64,000 nt of DNA. It comes from Corythucha ciliata. Taxonomy: Eukaryota > Arthropoda > Insecta > Hemiptera > Tingidae. The notes under the pieces were generated by a model that was not told the origin of the DNA, did no database searches, and worked only from the letters and a program-made list of their open reading frames with translations. Shown here in pieces: positions 33,744-44,710 of the stretch. The translations under genes and the position numbers were made by a program. The DNA is taken from the NCBI GenBank assembly GCA_038030265.1, contig CM075943.1, positions 23,250,001 through 23,314,000 on the forward strand, written 5' to 3'. Position 1 is the first letter of the stretch. Each line of letters starts with the position of its first letter.

Positions 33744-36700
33744 TATGCTCTTTCAACTTGGCTGATAATAAGATTTCATCGTTGGCCCAAAAAATTAAAT
33801 TGTATGAAGAAAAAAAAATGCCTGAATGGGGGAAGAAGGAAGACACAAAACATTTAACGAATTTGCTCGCAATCACTTCAATTATGATCTTCACTAGTGA
33901 TAATCGCCCTGCTCGGTCTTTGTGAAATGGCTCCTACTGCATTAATATTCCTATCGAGTTTATTGTAATATATTTCTGTTTCCACGACCATTCCATTGTG
34001 CTAGAAGAATAATTTGCATAATAATTGGACTCTGCTTTAGAAGCAATAAAGTTAATATTATTCGCGAATTAAGGTCATCCTCCACGCTTCGGATAGGAAT
34101 ACCAATTAGATGGTAGCTGGATGTTCTCGAGGGGGTTTGAGTGTGAACGGTTAAAAAGTAATCGTGTGGGGAGGTAGTTTTTGTTGTTGTTGTTCGTCGT
34201 GGTGGTAGTGGTGGTGTTGGAGGGGGGTTGTAACTGTGATGAAAATGTTTATTTGTACCGGGACAGTCGTAACTACCGCTGTCTACGATTTGTCTCCCTC
34301 TTGCTTTCCAAGGGAATACAGAACGGGATCACGTTTCAAAAGCTAAAAAGAAAAAGGAATTAAGGTGACAGGAAAAGGAATAGGTGAGTCGGAGAAAACT
34401 AATTAAATCGCCGTATAATTTGCTAAGCTCGACGCTCTGCATCGTAAAATATGTTAAACGAGTACGTTTATGTACATTTTTACTCTGTGCTTTGTACCAA
34501 TAACGTACAAAGCAACAGAATGCTTTTGTTGAAGCCAAGTCTATTGATCTATATTGCGAGTATACCACAACCATTAATTAGAAATATTTCATTATTCCAT
34601 TTCGAAATCTTTATGATATCTTTCTATCTCGGTTTATCGACAGTTATGAGTGGGAGTGATTGTCCATTTGGGCCGAGACATTTTGCAAAAAATACACATT
34701 ATAGTATTCTACTCGTTTACCTTACTACATTCAAACCGATATTGTGATAGATACAAAAGAGTAACTATGTAACTATGTTAGTTACTTTTGATGCTAAAAT
34801 GCAATAATTACGCGTTTCCTAAAAGAGTCGTGGTCAGCAGCGTTGCGGAGCAAAAGAGTCGGGAAGAGCACAGCGTGGAGCTTGTTTTCGTGGAAAAAAG
34901 AAAATTATACAAGCGCGGTATTTCTTTGTTAACATACATTTGACCAGTTGGCTCGCCAGCAAGAAATAAAGTAATGGAATGAGACGAGGCGTTGTTTTAA
35001 GCCCCATGGAATTCGCGAAATGAAAGAAAGGCCACCCTCTGTTTCTGAGGTTTCGTTATAAAAATTAAAAAATAAAGGATGAATAATTTATTAATATCCC
35101 CTCCCCGTCAGAGTCTTAACCTAAACAGTCCCATTAACCTAAACAACGTAAAAGGAAGAAGTAAGGGCGGCAGAAAACTGACCAGGGATTAGGCATCCTA
35201 TTTTTGACTCTAATTTTTTAGGCTTAACACTTCAGTGATAAATTATTGTTGCAGCAAGTCTTCATTTGGAAGACGAAATGTCACAGATTTAATGTGGTTG
35301 TATATCATCTGAAATATTTTTTTTATGTCTATGCTTGCGATCAATGAAGAGGAGGGGGGTATGACTGAATCAAACGTCTCGTTTATACTTCTATGCTTTC
35401 AACGTAAGGCATTTGATCCAAAAAGTTGGCTTGAAAATGAGTAAGTTTAAAATTATCGGCCTTATCCGTTGGCCCTTCCAGAGGTAAAACGGCATCAATC
35501 AAAATTTAGTGATTTTAAGATACTCTTCAACAGAGTCAAACGATGTAATGAAATTTATGCGTAATGTGAAGTCAATTTATGCACATTTTTAGGCTCTCGC
35601 TGTTCATGGATAGAGGGGACAACGCTGCGGACAATTTAGTCCTTGCTCTCTTGGACCTCTCGTGAAGGGAGAATGATAAACAGCATCATCAATAACGGGG
35701 GAGACTTTGGCGAAGAACGAAAAGGTAATTTTTCGTCCTCAACGGGTTCTACGAGGCACACCGATGTTGGGATGATAAACAAAGGGCAGTTATTCATTCG
35801 GCTTTTAGTAAATGAAGTCATGTATGAAAGGAAACAGAGTGTGACGGTTGGGGAAAACCACTAGAGAGGGCTAGGAGTAATCTGCGGGCCCTAATTCGAG
35901 CGTGATTTCTCACTCGAAATCAGCAGCTTATTTACTAGCGCATTATACAACATTCACGTGTGATAATTTCCCAGTGGTAAGCCAACACGATTTTGTGCTC
36001 TTTACATACTCTTTATAGTTTCAACTCATAGCCTGATTGTGCTATGCATATAAATTATATGTGAGAACTTATTCCTTTTATGTTCCCGTAATTGTAATTG
36101 GTAGGGGAACAAGCGCTTGTGAGGGAGAATAATCGGACGTAATCGTTCGATTTCAAGCTCCTTTCCATTAATTCCAGAATAAGGAGTATTGAAAAGCCTT
36201 TTGTGAGGAAGAAAATCGTAGGTGTGCCTCAATTTCTCTGAAAAGGATCACAGCACAGAAAATAAACTCAAACCTTTTAATGTCGTGAGTACTTTGATTT
36301 ACTAATAGAGGAGAAGAGGCACCTCTTCATACGACCTTATAAGGCCGGGGGCTAAATTGTACCTTTGGCACGCGTGCTGCCAACAGAGTTAAAGCTTTAT
36401 CACTAGATAGCTTATCCTTTCAAGTTGGACGCTAGAATCATGCGTCAAATTGAATTTAATACTATAGCCGTACCGCATTTCTCACAGAAATTCCCAGACC
36501 CATCGAACCAGACACGATGAAGTGGCATGAGAGACTCTCACTGAAATTGACGTGCCGCTCTGCCACCAACGATAACATCCCTCCCTGCTTCACAAATACG
36601 AACTGTCTCACGCATCTCATCACCCTACACAACCACGAGAAGTGAGGGTAATTCAAAGCACCCGAACACGATTGATTTCATTAGGTCGCAAAACAAGCCG

Positions 36701-37430
36701 AGCTCTCCAAAATGTGCACCACACAAGCTTAATCTCATTATCTCAACTCGAATTTACGAGCATAGGTATCCATCTTTTTGGACTCTGCTTCGCGTTTTAG
36801 TTGCGTGCTTCATAGCTTGCATTGGAAAAAGCCATTTAAAGTCTGTGCAGTTGTATAAGCCTGTAAACTGAAGCACGACATTATCCCACTCTTATGGAAT
36901 TCCCCACCACTTCAATCAACGTCTGCTTTAAAGAAATTTGAAATTTATCATCCGCCGGTCGGTCATATGTCTGAACCAGTTTTCGGGTGGAAGGGCGTTG
37001 GGGCTGACCGTTGACCAACATCCGTGGCACGGTGCCTCTTTGAACATCAGACCCGCCGAGTCCACTGCCCCGTCCCGTCCGATTTGAAATTCGTGCAACC
37101 CTGAAAACGTGCAGATGAGCGGCCAAAACGGTGGTAACATGGGGAAGAGCTAACTTTTAACGGCTCCTCTTATATCGAAAATTCGTCTCGGTTTTCGCAT
37201 TCCCCGTGTCCAGCGAGGCCACTGTTCACAGTGCCGTTTCTTGTCCTCTCATCGCCCCTCCAGGCGATAATTATCGTGAGGCCTTTCAAGAGTGTAGCCA
37301 GGAGATGACCGGGGGGCAGCTGCCCACCCTTCTTCAACTATTCTTTATTAGAAACCAGCTACAATAGGAAACAATCTATTTGGCCCTTCAAACTGACTTA
37401 ACACTAAAGCTGAAAATTTTATCATTACAA
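33744..37430. other. About 3.7 kb without recognisable genes
   Basis: AT-rich sequence. The 36880-37140 stretch is richer in GC and has an 81-codon minus-strand frame (with RISNRTGRGSGLGG), but no family is recognised and no splice context decides it. Confidence 0.4.
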
Positions 37431-39464
37431 ATAGACCAGTCAATTTAGACACAAAAATCGGGGTAAATCGCAAACATGCATGTAATTGATTTTTTTGTTG
37501 CGTGTTGTTAGGACCAATGAGAGCAGTTATTACTCAAGTTTGCAACCCTCAAAACCTTGTGCTTAGCTCATGGCACTCGAAAAACTAAGAAATTTCATCA
37601 CTTTTTCTGGTTTTTTAAACAAAAATACCAGAAGAAAGAGTTTTTCGAGCATGACCACAGTATGCATTGTTAAAGCCAACTAAATTTGCTACAATTTAAG
37701 CCATGCTCGAGCATCCTGGGTCTGTTAGTTCAGGAAATACAGTCAATCAACAAAATACCTAATCTCGCCAAAAAGCAAGATTTTATTGGAAGGGTAATTT
37801 TTCAAGACCCGTAGCACTCAAATACACGGTGATTGGTACTTGGTTGAACAAAATGAGAGGGGTGATTTTACACCCAAAATGCAACAAAAAATTTCCTATG
37901 ACCTAAGGTCAGATTTCCATTCCTAGTTCAGATAATCAATTTGTTGTTTTTTAGCACATCACGGGTTTTCGCAACAAAAACATCTGTAACATGGGAAGTA
38001 AGCGTCCTAGGTTAAATCCAACGACACCACTGAAAAGAGCACTCTTTTTTTTCGTGTGAGTGAAGACATTTTGGCTAACGATAGCGAAAGATTCTTTGAG
38101 TAATCTGGGAAAATATCGGGATATTTTTAAAATGTCAGTTTTTGACAACTGTTCAAAGCTAGACTACATTAGCCATGGTGCTCCCAGCACCTGGCAAGTT
38201 CCTCTAAAACTGTATGAAGTAACTTAGTTTAATACCTTATGCTTATTTTACTCCTGTCCCTTTCAATTTTTTGAAAAAAATCCATTGTTATACCAAAAAA
38301 TGAGGCAATTAGGCCCAATTTGAGTGCCTACAAGAAGATCAAGAGTCATTCCCAAAACTTTTTTTTTCAGCTTAATTCACTTTTCCTATGCTAATCTATG
38401 AGGAAAGACAAATAAAAGTGGAATAAGCTGAAAAAAATTTCTTGAAATAGCTTTCGTATCTTCTTTTAGGCACTCAAAATGGGCCTGATTGCCTCATATT
38501 TTGGTATAACAAAGGATTTTTCTCAAAACATTGCGAAGGACAGGAGTAAAATAAGCATGAAATATTAAACCAAGTTACTTCGTACAGTTTTGGAGGAATT
38601 TGCCGGGCGCTGGGAGCACCATGGCTGATGTAGTCTAGCTTTGAACAGTTGTCAAAAACTGACATTTTTTAAAATATCCTGATATTATCCCAGTTTACTC
38701 CAAGAATCTTTCGCTAACTTTGGACAAAATGTCCTTACTCACACAGAAAAAAGTGTGCTCTTTTCATTGGTGTCGTTGGATTTAACCTAGGACGCATGCT
38801 TCCCAAGTTACAGCTGTTTTTGTTGCGAAAACCAGTGATGTGCTGAAAAACATGAAAAAATCTATTATCTCGACTAGGAAAGGAAATCGGACCCTAGGTC
38901 CTAAGACAATTTTTGTTGTATTTTGGATGTTTAATCACCCCTATTATTTTGCTCAACCAAGTACCAGTCACCCTGTCCTATAGAATATCCACGCGAAAAT
39001 AAATTTTAGGCAATAGCGTCAGATTCAAATTGAGCTACTGCCTAAGAATTATTATCGCGTGGATATTCTGTAGGACCATTATGTTTGAGTGCTACGGATC
39101 TTGAAAAATAACCCTATCAATAAAATCTCGCTTTTTGGCGATATTACATATTTCTTGATTGGCTGTATCTCCGAAAATAACAAACGTAGGACGCTCGGAC
39201 TGGGCTTAAATTGTAGCAAATTTAGTTGGCTTCAACAATGTATACTGTGGTCACGCTCGAAAAACGCTTTCTTCTGGTATTTTTGTTTAACAACCTAAAA
39301 AATGGATGGAATTTCGTGGTTTTTCGAGTGCCACGAGTTGAGCACAAGGTTTTGAAGACTGCAAACTTGATTATAAACTGCTCTCATTGGCCCTAACAAT
39401 GTGCAAAAGAAAAAACAGTTACATGCATATTTGCGATGTTTGATGTTTATATTGACTGGCCTAA
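37431..39464. mobile_element. 2.0-kb near-complete palindrome (foldback element)
   Basis: The left arm, about 37431-38380, and right arm, about 38405-39464, are reverse complements throughout, at roughly 85-90% by eye. The centre is near 38390 (TTTTTTCAGCTTA and TAAGCTGAAAAAA with a short loop). The outer ends are ATAGACCAGTCAAT and, reversed, TTAGGCCAGTCAAT. Within each arm a (C)AGGGTGACTGG-type motif (37826; 38957 reversed) may mark an inner element. The right arm has an extra 100-bp MITE. A partial third copy of one inner arm lies at 51978-53110. No transposase. Confidence 0.85.
38974..39073. mobile_element. 100-bp MITE inserted in one palindrome arm
   Basis: GAATATCCACGCG at the left pairs with CGCGTGGATATTC at the right, and inner TTAGGCA pairs with TGCCTAA. 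The equivalent place in the left arm (near 37826) lacks it, so insertion came after the palindrome formed. Confidence 0.8.
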
Positions 39465-39614
39465 AAAAAAAGAAACTCCTGAATTTTTTGTATTTTCCAC
39501 GGGAAAAATGACGAATAGCCGCAAATTTGAACCATTTTGAAAGCAAACATCAGTGAAATGGGAAGTTTACTGGCTGAATATTCGAGATATTGCAAGTTCC
39601 AGGTCCAGTACCCC

Positions 39615-39719
39615 TATTCTGTAACTCTTAACGCGAGCTTTAGCGAAATTTTTCAGCTGATTATTTGAATTATTCGCCTCGTTTATTTTACTAACGCACA
39701 CGTTAAGAGATACAGGATA
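39615..39719. mobile_element. Small MITE, about 105 bp
   Basis: The left end TATTCTGTAACTCTTAACG pairs with the complement of the right end, TATCCTGTATCTCTTAACG, with two mismatches. The borders are compatible with a TA target. Confidence 0.7.
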
Positions 39720-40089
39720 TTGGCGATTGTAGCTATCACTAGCGGCGCTAGTGTCGTGTGATAATGAAACCGGTACTCCCTACATATGTTAAATGATAAC
39801 AAGTTTTGTGTTTTTTTAAAGTGTTTTTTCGTGGTCAACGTCCGTAACATAATGGGAAAAAGTTGACCTAAAGTGACGAGAACAGAAGGACATGGTTTCT
39901 GATTCAGTTGTACTCAAACGTCAAGCGAGCCCCCAAGTCCCAAGCCTTTCGTCGGTCGACTTTCTCCCAACACTGGGCTAATTTATAGCTGACGCGTTGA
40001 CCCCTCAAGTTTTGGGAAACAATGAAATGACAATGGCGTGTCTCGGTTACCTATAGAAGCCCTATAGAAGTAGTTTTGTCAACAGATAT

Positions 40090-40623
40090 ACAGGGTGTTT
40101 GGGGAGGAATGATCCGGATTGAAATATGTTGTAGTACTCGGCAGGACGGATCAAAAAAGCCATATAAACATAAGGTCGCAAATGCTTTGCTTCGGAGATA
40201 GAACCAAATTAGTGAATTTTCAGCCACTCTCCCTTTTTCCACAAATAAGTCGTCGAGACAAACCCATCGTCTAACATAAAATCGTCGCCGAAAAAAACGG
40301 AAATTTTCAGGAACAACATTTTCACTTCTTTCGATAAACAAATGAGGGTACTTAAACCCGTTATTAGTTTGAAAGAACTAGGTATTTTTGAAGCAAATTT
40401 TGTGATCTTTTCAGAAATGTCACTCATTTTGTTTTATGTTAGACGATGGGTTTGTCTCGACGACTTATTTGTGGGAAAAGGGAGAGTGCCTAAAAATTCA
40501 CTAATTGGGCTCTATCCCCGAAACAAAGCATTTGCGACCCTATGTTTATATGGCTTTTTTGATCCGTCCTGCCGAGTGCTACAACATATTTCAATCCGGA
40601 TCATTCCTCCCCAAACACCCTGT
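40090..40623. mobile_element. Foldback element with ACAGGGTGTTTGG ends
   Basis: Arms of about 190 bp (40090-40283 and 40432-40623) are reverse complements, with shared GATCCGGATTGAAATATGTT and TTAGACGATGGGTTTGTC. The loop is 148 bp. The opposite-strand frames in the two arms are mirror images and not genes. Confidence 0.85.
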
Positions 40624-40954
40624 GTATGTTTCTTGGGGTTGCTGAATCCGAATCTGAACTTTGCCAATGAAAAATAGGTCGGCTTCACGCCAAAAATCGC
40701 AAAACAATTTGGAAATTTTCTAACTTTTTCTACTCAATTAATTATACCTCTGGAACCATGTACTTTTCGATGATGGTGCTCCTTTACGTTTTTGAAATAG
40801 ACCAAATTTGTGACAATTTAATTCCCATTTCACCTCCGTACAACTAATAGTTCCTGAACTGTTCTCTCCTAAACAGTGTAACTGTTCTCGACTTACAAGC
40901 GCTGAATCCAATAAAACCAACGTTATGGCTAAAAATACTAAAATATCGATTATC

Positions 40955-41063
40955 TCGAAAACGGTTGGAAATCGGACCTATGTTTATATGGACTTTTTGG
41001 GTCCATTTTGGACCTAGAAAACCCCCTGCATTATTGCCGTCGACTTACCAAACACCCTGTATA
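40955..41063. mobile_element. Diverged solo end of the same foldback family
   Basis: GGACCTATGTTTATATGGAC through CCAAACACCCTGTATA is a diverged copy of the right end of the preceding element (40540-40623). A larger composite from 40090 to 41063 is possible. Confidence 0.65.
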
Positions 41064-41279
41064 GGCCATTTCTGCCAAAATCGCCCCGGAGTTTTGGATG
41101 GACAATTTTAAATATTTGAGGTCATTTATCTCCAAGTGCTTCGGTTTGAGACGGACGCGGTTTGTCAGTCCTTCAGAAAATCGTCCACGGCGGACACGCC
41201 TGCCGAGAGCGAGGGGGCACTGGGTCCGTTACCCCTGGGCCGAATTTCACCCAGCGCAACCTCGGTTGTGGTTAGTAGT

Positions 41280-42000
41280 GGTGGTTAGAACTTGGCTGTG
41301 AATTGGAGCAAAAGCTGTTGTTGGGGCTTCGCTGCGGTTGGGGCTTGACTGTGGTTAGACCTTTTTGTGGTAGGAGCTTTGTTGTTGTTTGGAGCTTTGA
41401 TGTGGTTTGAAGCTGTGTTGTGGCTCAGAGCTTTACTTTGGTTTGGTGCTTTGCTATGGACCCACGAATAAAATGTAATCAATTTGAATTTTATTGGCTG
41501 GTCCTATGGAAACTCTGCTCCGAACAAGTTTCAAACACCTTGTTGGAACAGACCTCTTGTGACTCCTGTTGGAACTAACCGGCGAGGAACATAATTGTCA
41601 CCAGATGTACAATAGTTCATATGAAATGAGTTTCCGGTGAAAAGCAACTATATTGTTATTGACAAGTCACCGTAGAGTTAATACATTTCTCTCCGGTTGG
41701 ATGGACAACCGGAGGTGCATTGTATAACTAACCGGAGATTCATTGTGCAACTAACCGGCAATTTGTTATTTAAATTATCCGGTTGTATTAATAAATCTCC
41801 GATTGAATCGATCCAAGCGGAGAAAAAATTGAATTCTAACCGGTTTTTTAGCCATATTTTCTTGAAGTGTCGCTGTGGTTTGGAGCTTTGTTGGGACTTG
41901 AAACTTTGCTGTGGTTGGGCTATCTTTGTGGTTTGAGTTTTACTGTGGTTGAAGCTTTGCTATTTTTAGAGCTTTTTGTGGTTGTGGCTTATATTCTCTC
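41280..42000. repeat. GTGGTTGGAGCTTTG array split by an insertion
   Basis: Units of 17-24 bp resembling GTGGTTTGGAGCTTTGCT occur at 41280-41465 and again at 41868-42000. The 400 bp between carry a second short repeat, ACTAACCGG with TTCATTGTGCA (about 41690-41850), and look like an insertion into the array. Confidence 0.7.
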
Positions 42001-42099
42001 CACAGCCCTGAAGGCGGAACGCAGCCGGTTGCGGACGAAACGCACCTAGATGGAAGTCAGCGGGAATGAACGGAACCCTCTCCATCTTTTACCTCATTC

Positions 42100-42400
42100 A
42101 AAAATCCAATTTCGCAGGGTCTTCAAAAACCGAATTTCTAGAATTTGACTTTTTAAACCCCCAATGTGGCAGATTTCCTTTCTTTAAACATGATTTGACG
42201 GGTTTGAGTCACTTTATGGAACCAACGCCAAGAATTTGGCTGTTTCTTGGACATTTTGGGTGTTTAGTCAAATACGTAAACCATTTCAGATCTGACGCTT
42301 TCAAATTTAGTTTGGCGAGTTTCCGTAATTCAACAATCCGATTTCATGAGGTTGAAATATTCAAAAACCAAATACTTAACTATTCTTATTAGTGTGTAAA
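42100..42400. repeat. Short degenerate array
   Basis: Loose units of about 35 bp with AAACCGAATTT, GAATTTGG and related phrases. It resembles the 16.2-17.9 kb array. Confidence 0.4.
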
Positions 42401-42508
42401 ACGTAAATCAATATCATTAACACGGTTCATCACTATTTTAACTCACACTATTTTAAAATGTGAGCGAAGTGTGACGGAAATAATCTGATGAAAGAGAAAA
42501 CATTTATT

Positions 42509-44592
42509 AGTCCAGTAAAAATAAGAAAAATAAAGGAACTAAATACCACGGAAAGTTTTTTCGCGGGAAAGTGTAGGGGTAGGTCTCCTGTACATGGTGT
42601 GATAAAATCCCCCTCACTACAGGTGCCACTATGGAGTGGCGGTAGCTTTGAAAGTTCGTTTTCCCTGTTTTTCTCTCCTAACTCGAGAACGAGGAGGTGT
42701 AGCGAAATCCTTTGGGCGTAAAAATTAAAGCACATTAAATTTCCTACAAGTTTGATGAATCTACTATTCTTGCAAACCTCAGCGTTTTTGTACTATGGCT
42801 CCAGAAATTTGATGATTCCAAGAATACATTTTTTTTTTTTTTCAATCGCCCCCTTGGTTTTTGGTCAGGATTTGGTTCCTAACCATTTTCTGAAATTGAG
42901 TCAAAAGTAATGTTAAATAAGAAAGTTGGAACCGATTTTAAGCCTTTTAGGGGCCCCGAATTTTTTTTGACGAAAATTTTGAAATCCTGGCTGAAATCAA
43001 GGGGCTTATCCCCTATCACTTTTCGAGTATCTCCAATAATAATGGAGATAAGTGGGTGCTGTACGTTATCTGCCGCACACTATAGTAATATTCATATTTC
43101 TTGATGGAAATTTAATGCTCTAAACGTTCGTACCGACTCCCCAGACAGTTTCCAGGTTCCCCCACAGTAAAGAGTCATTGATTATAAGAAATTGTTTGAC
43201 GAAAAAGGCGATTGAAAAAAAATTGTATTCTTGGAATCATCAAATTTCCAAAGCCTATAGCACAAAAACGTTGGGGTTTACAATAATAATTGATTCATCA
43301 AAGTTGTAGGAAATTTAATGAGCTTTAATTTTTACGCCCAAAGGATTCCGCTACACCTCCTCGTTCTCGAGTTAGGAGAGAAATACTGGGAAAACGAACT
43401 TTCAAATCTACCCCCACTCCATAGCGCACCTGTAGGGGGGGGGGGATTTTATCACACTATGTAAAGGTGACCTACCCCTACACTTTTCCGAAAAAAAAAA
43501 TCCGTGGTATTTAGCTCCTCTATTTGGTTAATTTTGGTTTAATTTGAGTGGGCCCCCGGACGAAATCAACACTATTTAGATTTAACTTATGGCGACATTT
43601 AAACTGGGCTTTCAATTTCCAGCATGATCTCTCTCAGATGATCGAAAATCCGTATCGGAGGCGTATCGAGAGCAGTGCATAAAAATATGCTGCAAGTCTT
43701 TCAGAGTGTGGTCTTACCTTTTTAATAAGATGTACGCCACAAATTCTGTTATTATATCTCACGATTATACGTCACATTAGTCCCTCGGACCAAATTAGAT
43801 GTTCGGAAGCAGTGTACCTGGGGATTTTAGGATTTACTTTCCCGTCTCGATTTGACTTCTTGCCTGAGAGCACTGTTTCACGCTCTCTTTGAAATTTTAA
43901 ATGGGTGAATGAAATAATAAACTTGAACTATGCAGTCTTAGGCGAATAAATAAAGTAACGGTAGCAAAACATAAAATAGTGGGGAGGGCACGACCCTTTA
44001 GGACTAAATTATGGGTCGCGACCCAAGTGTGGATAACAGACGGCGACCCAGTCAGGAAAAGCCCGCGACCCATAGGCTGAAAACCACTATCAAACCCAAC
44101 CTCTATCAAAATATTGGAGATAACAAGTCGTTTGGCCTCATTTTTGAAGATTCAGTCTAGTACAGCAAAATAATTAGTACTATCATGATCATTAAAGGTT
44201 CCTACAACGTCACAGCTAACGAAAAGGAAGAACCAAAGATAGAATTTCGAAGTGTTGACAAATTTGCCTAAATTTGACGAGCTGTATCTTGGAAACGGTA
44301 ATACATTTAGAACCCGCTTTAGGCTGGTTTTCTCAGAAATTTTCTCAACTTTGAAAAGTTACTTCGAAGCCACAACCGAAAAATGGCTAGTATAGCGTGA
44401 AAGAGCCAAAACCTCAAAAAAGTCCCAAATGTTTGTGGTTTTTCGAGAATTCCAGGATGATCCCGATGTCTTTTGAGGTCAACAATTTGAACACGTCATA
44501 CCAGCACCATCCCAGACAATATAAAATAAGAAAATCACCTACCCTAATTATTGCAACCAGACCCCCCTTTTTAGTTCTTATTTTACTGGACT
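42509..44592. mobile_element. Foldback element with TTAGTCCAGTAAAA ends
   Basis: Outer ends AGTCCAGTAAAAATAAGAA (42509) and, reversed, AGTCCAGTAAAATAAGAA (44592) form an 18-bp TIR. Inside, arms of about 310 bp (42538-42850 and 43207-43525) are reverse complements, sharing GTGTAGGGGTAGG and GAGGAGGTGTAGCG. The stretch from 43526 to 44570 is single copy. Thus one end of the inner palindrome lies close to the left TIR and the other about 1 kb from the right TIR. No transposase is recognised. Confidence 0.65.
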
Positions 44593-44641
44593 AAAAGGGC
44601 CACACAAATTGTGAGTGTTGGGCTATTCTCTTTTTATCGTG

Positions 44642-44710
44642 GAGGACTTAACTCCTGAATGATTATTTGGGATGATTTTATTCGAAGCCGGGGGCCCCTG
44701 GGCGGTCGTC
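44642..44710. repeat. Dispersed repeat shared with 7645-7722
   Basis: TTAACTCCTGAATGATT and GGGGGCCCCTGGGCGGTCG match the earlier copy with some divergence. Confidence 0.5.

Noticed and set aside
36881..37140. GC-richer frames that could be a first exon
   Set aside because: Two overlapping frames, no family resemblance and no decisive splice or promoter signal.
40051..40677. Pair of similar frames on opposite strands
   Set aside because: They are mirror images created by the foldback arms.
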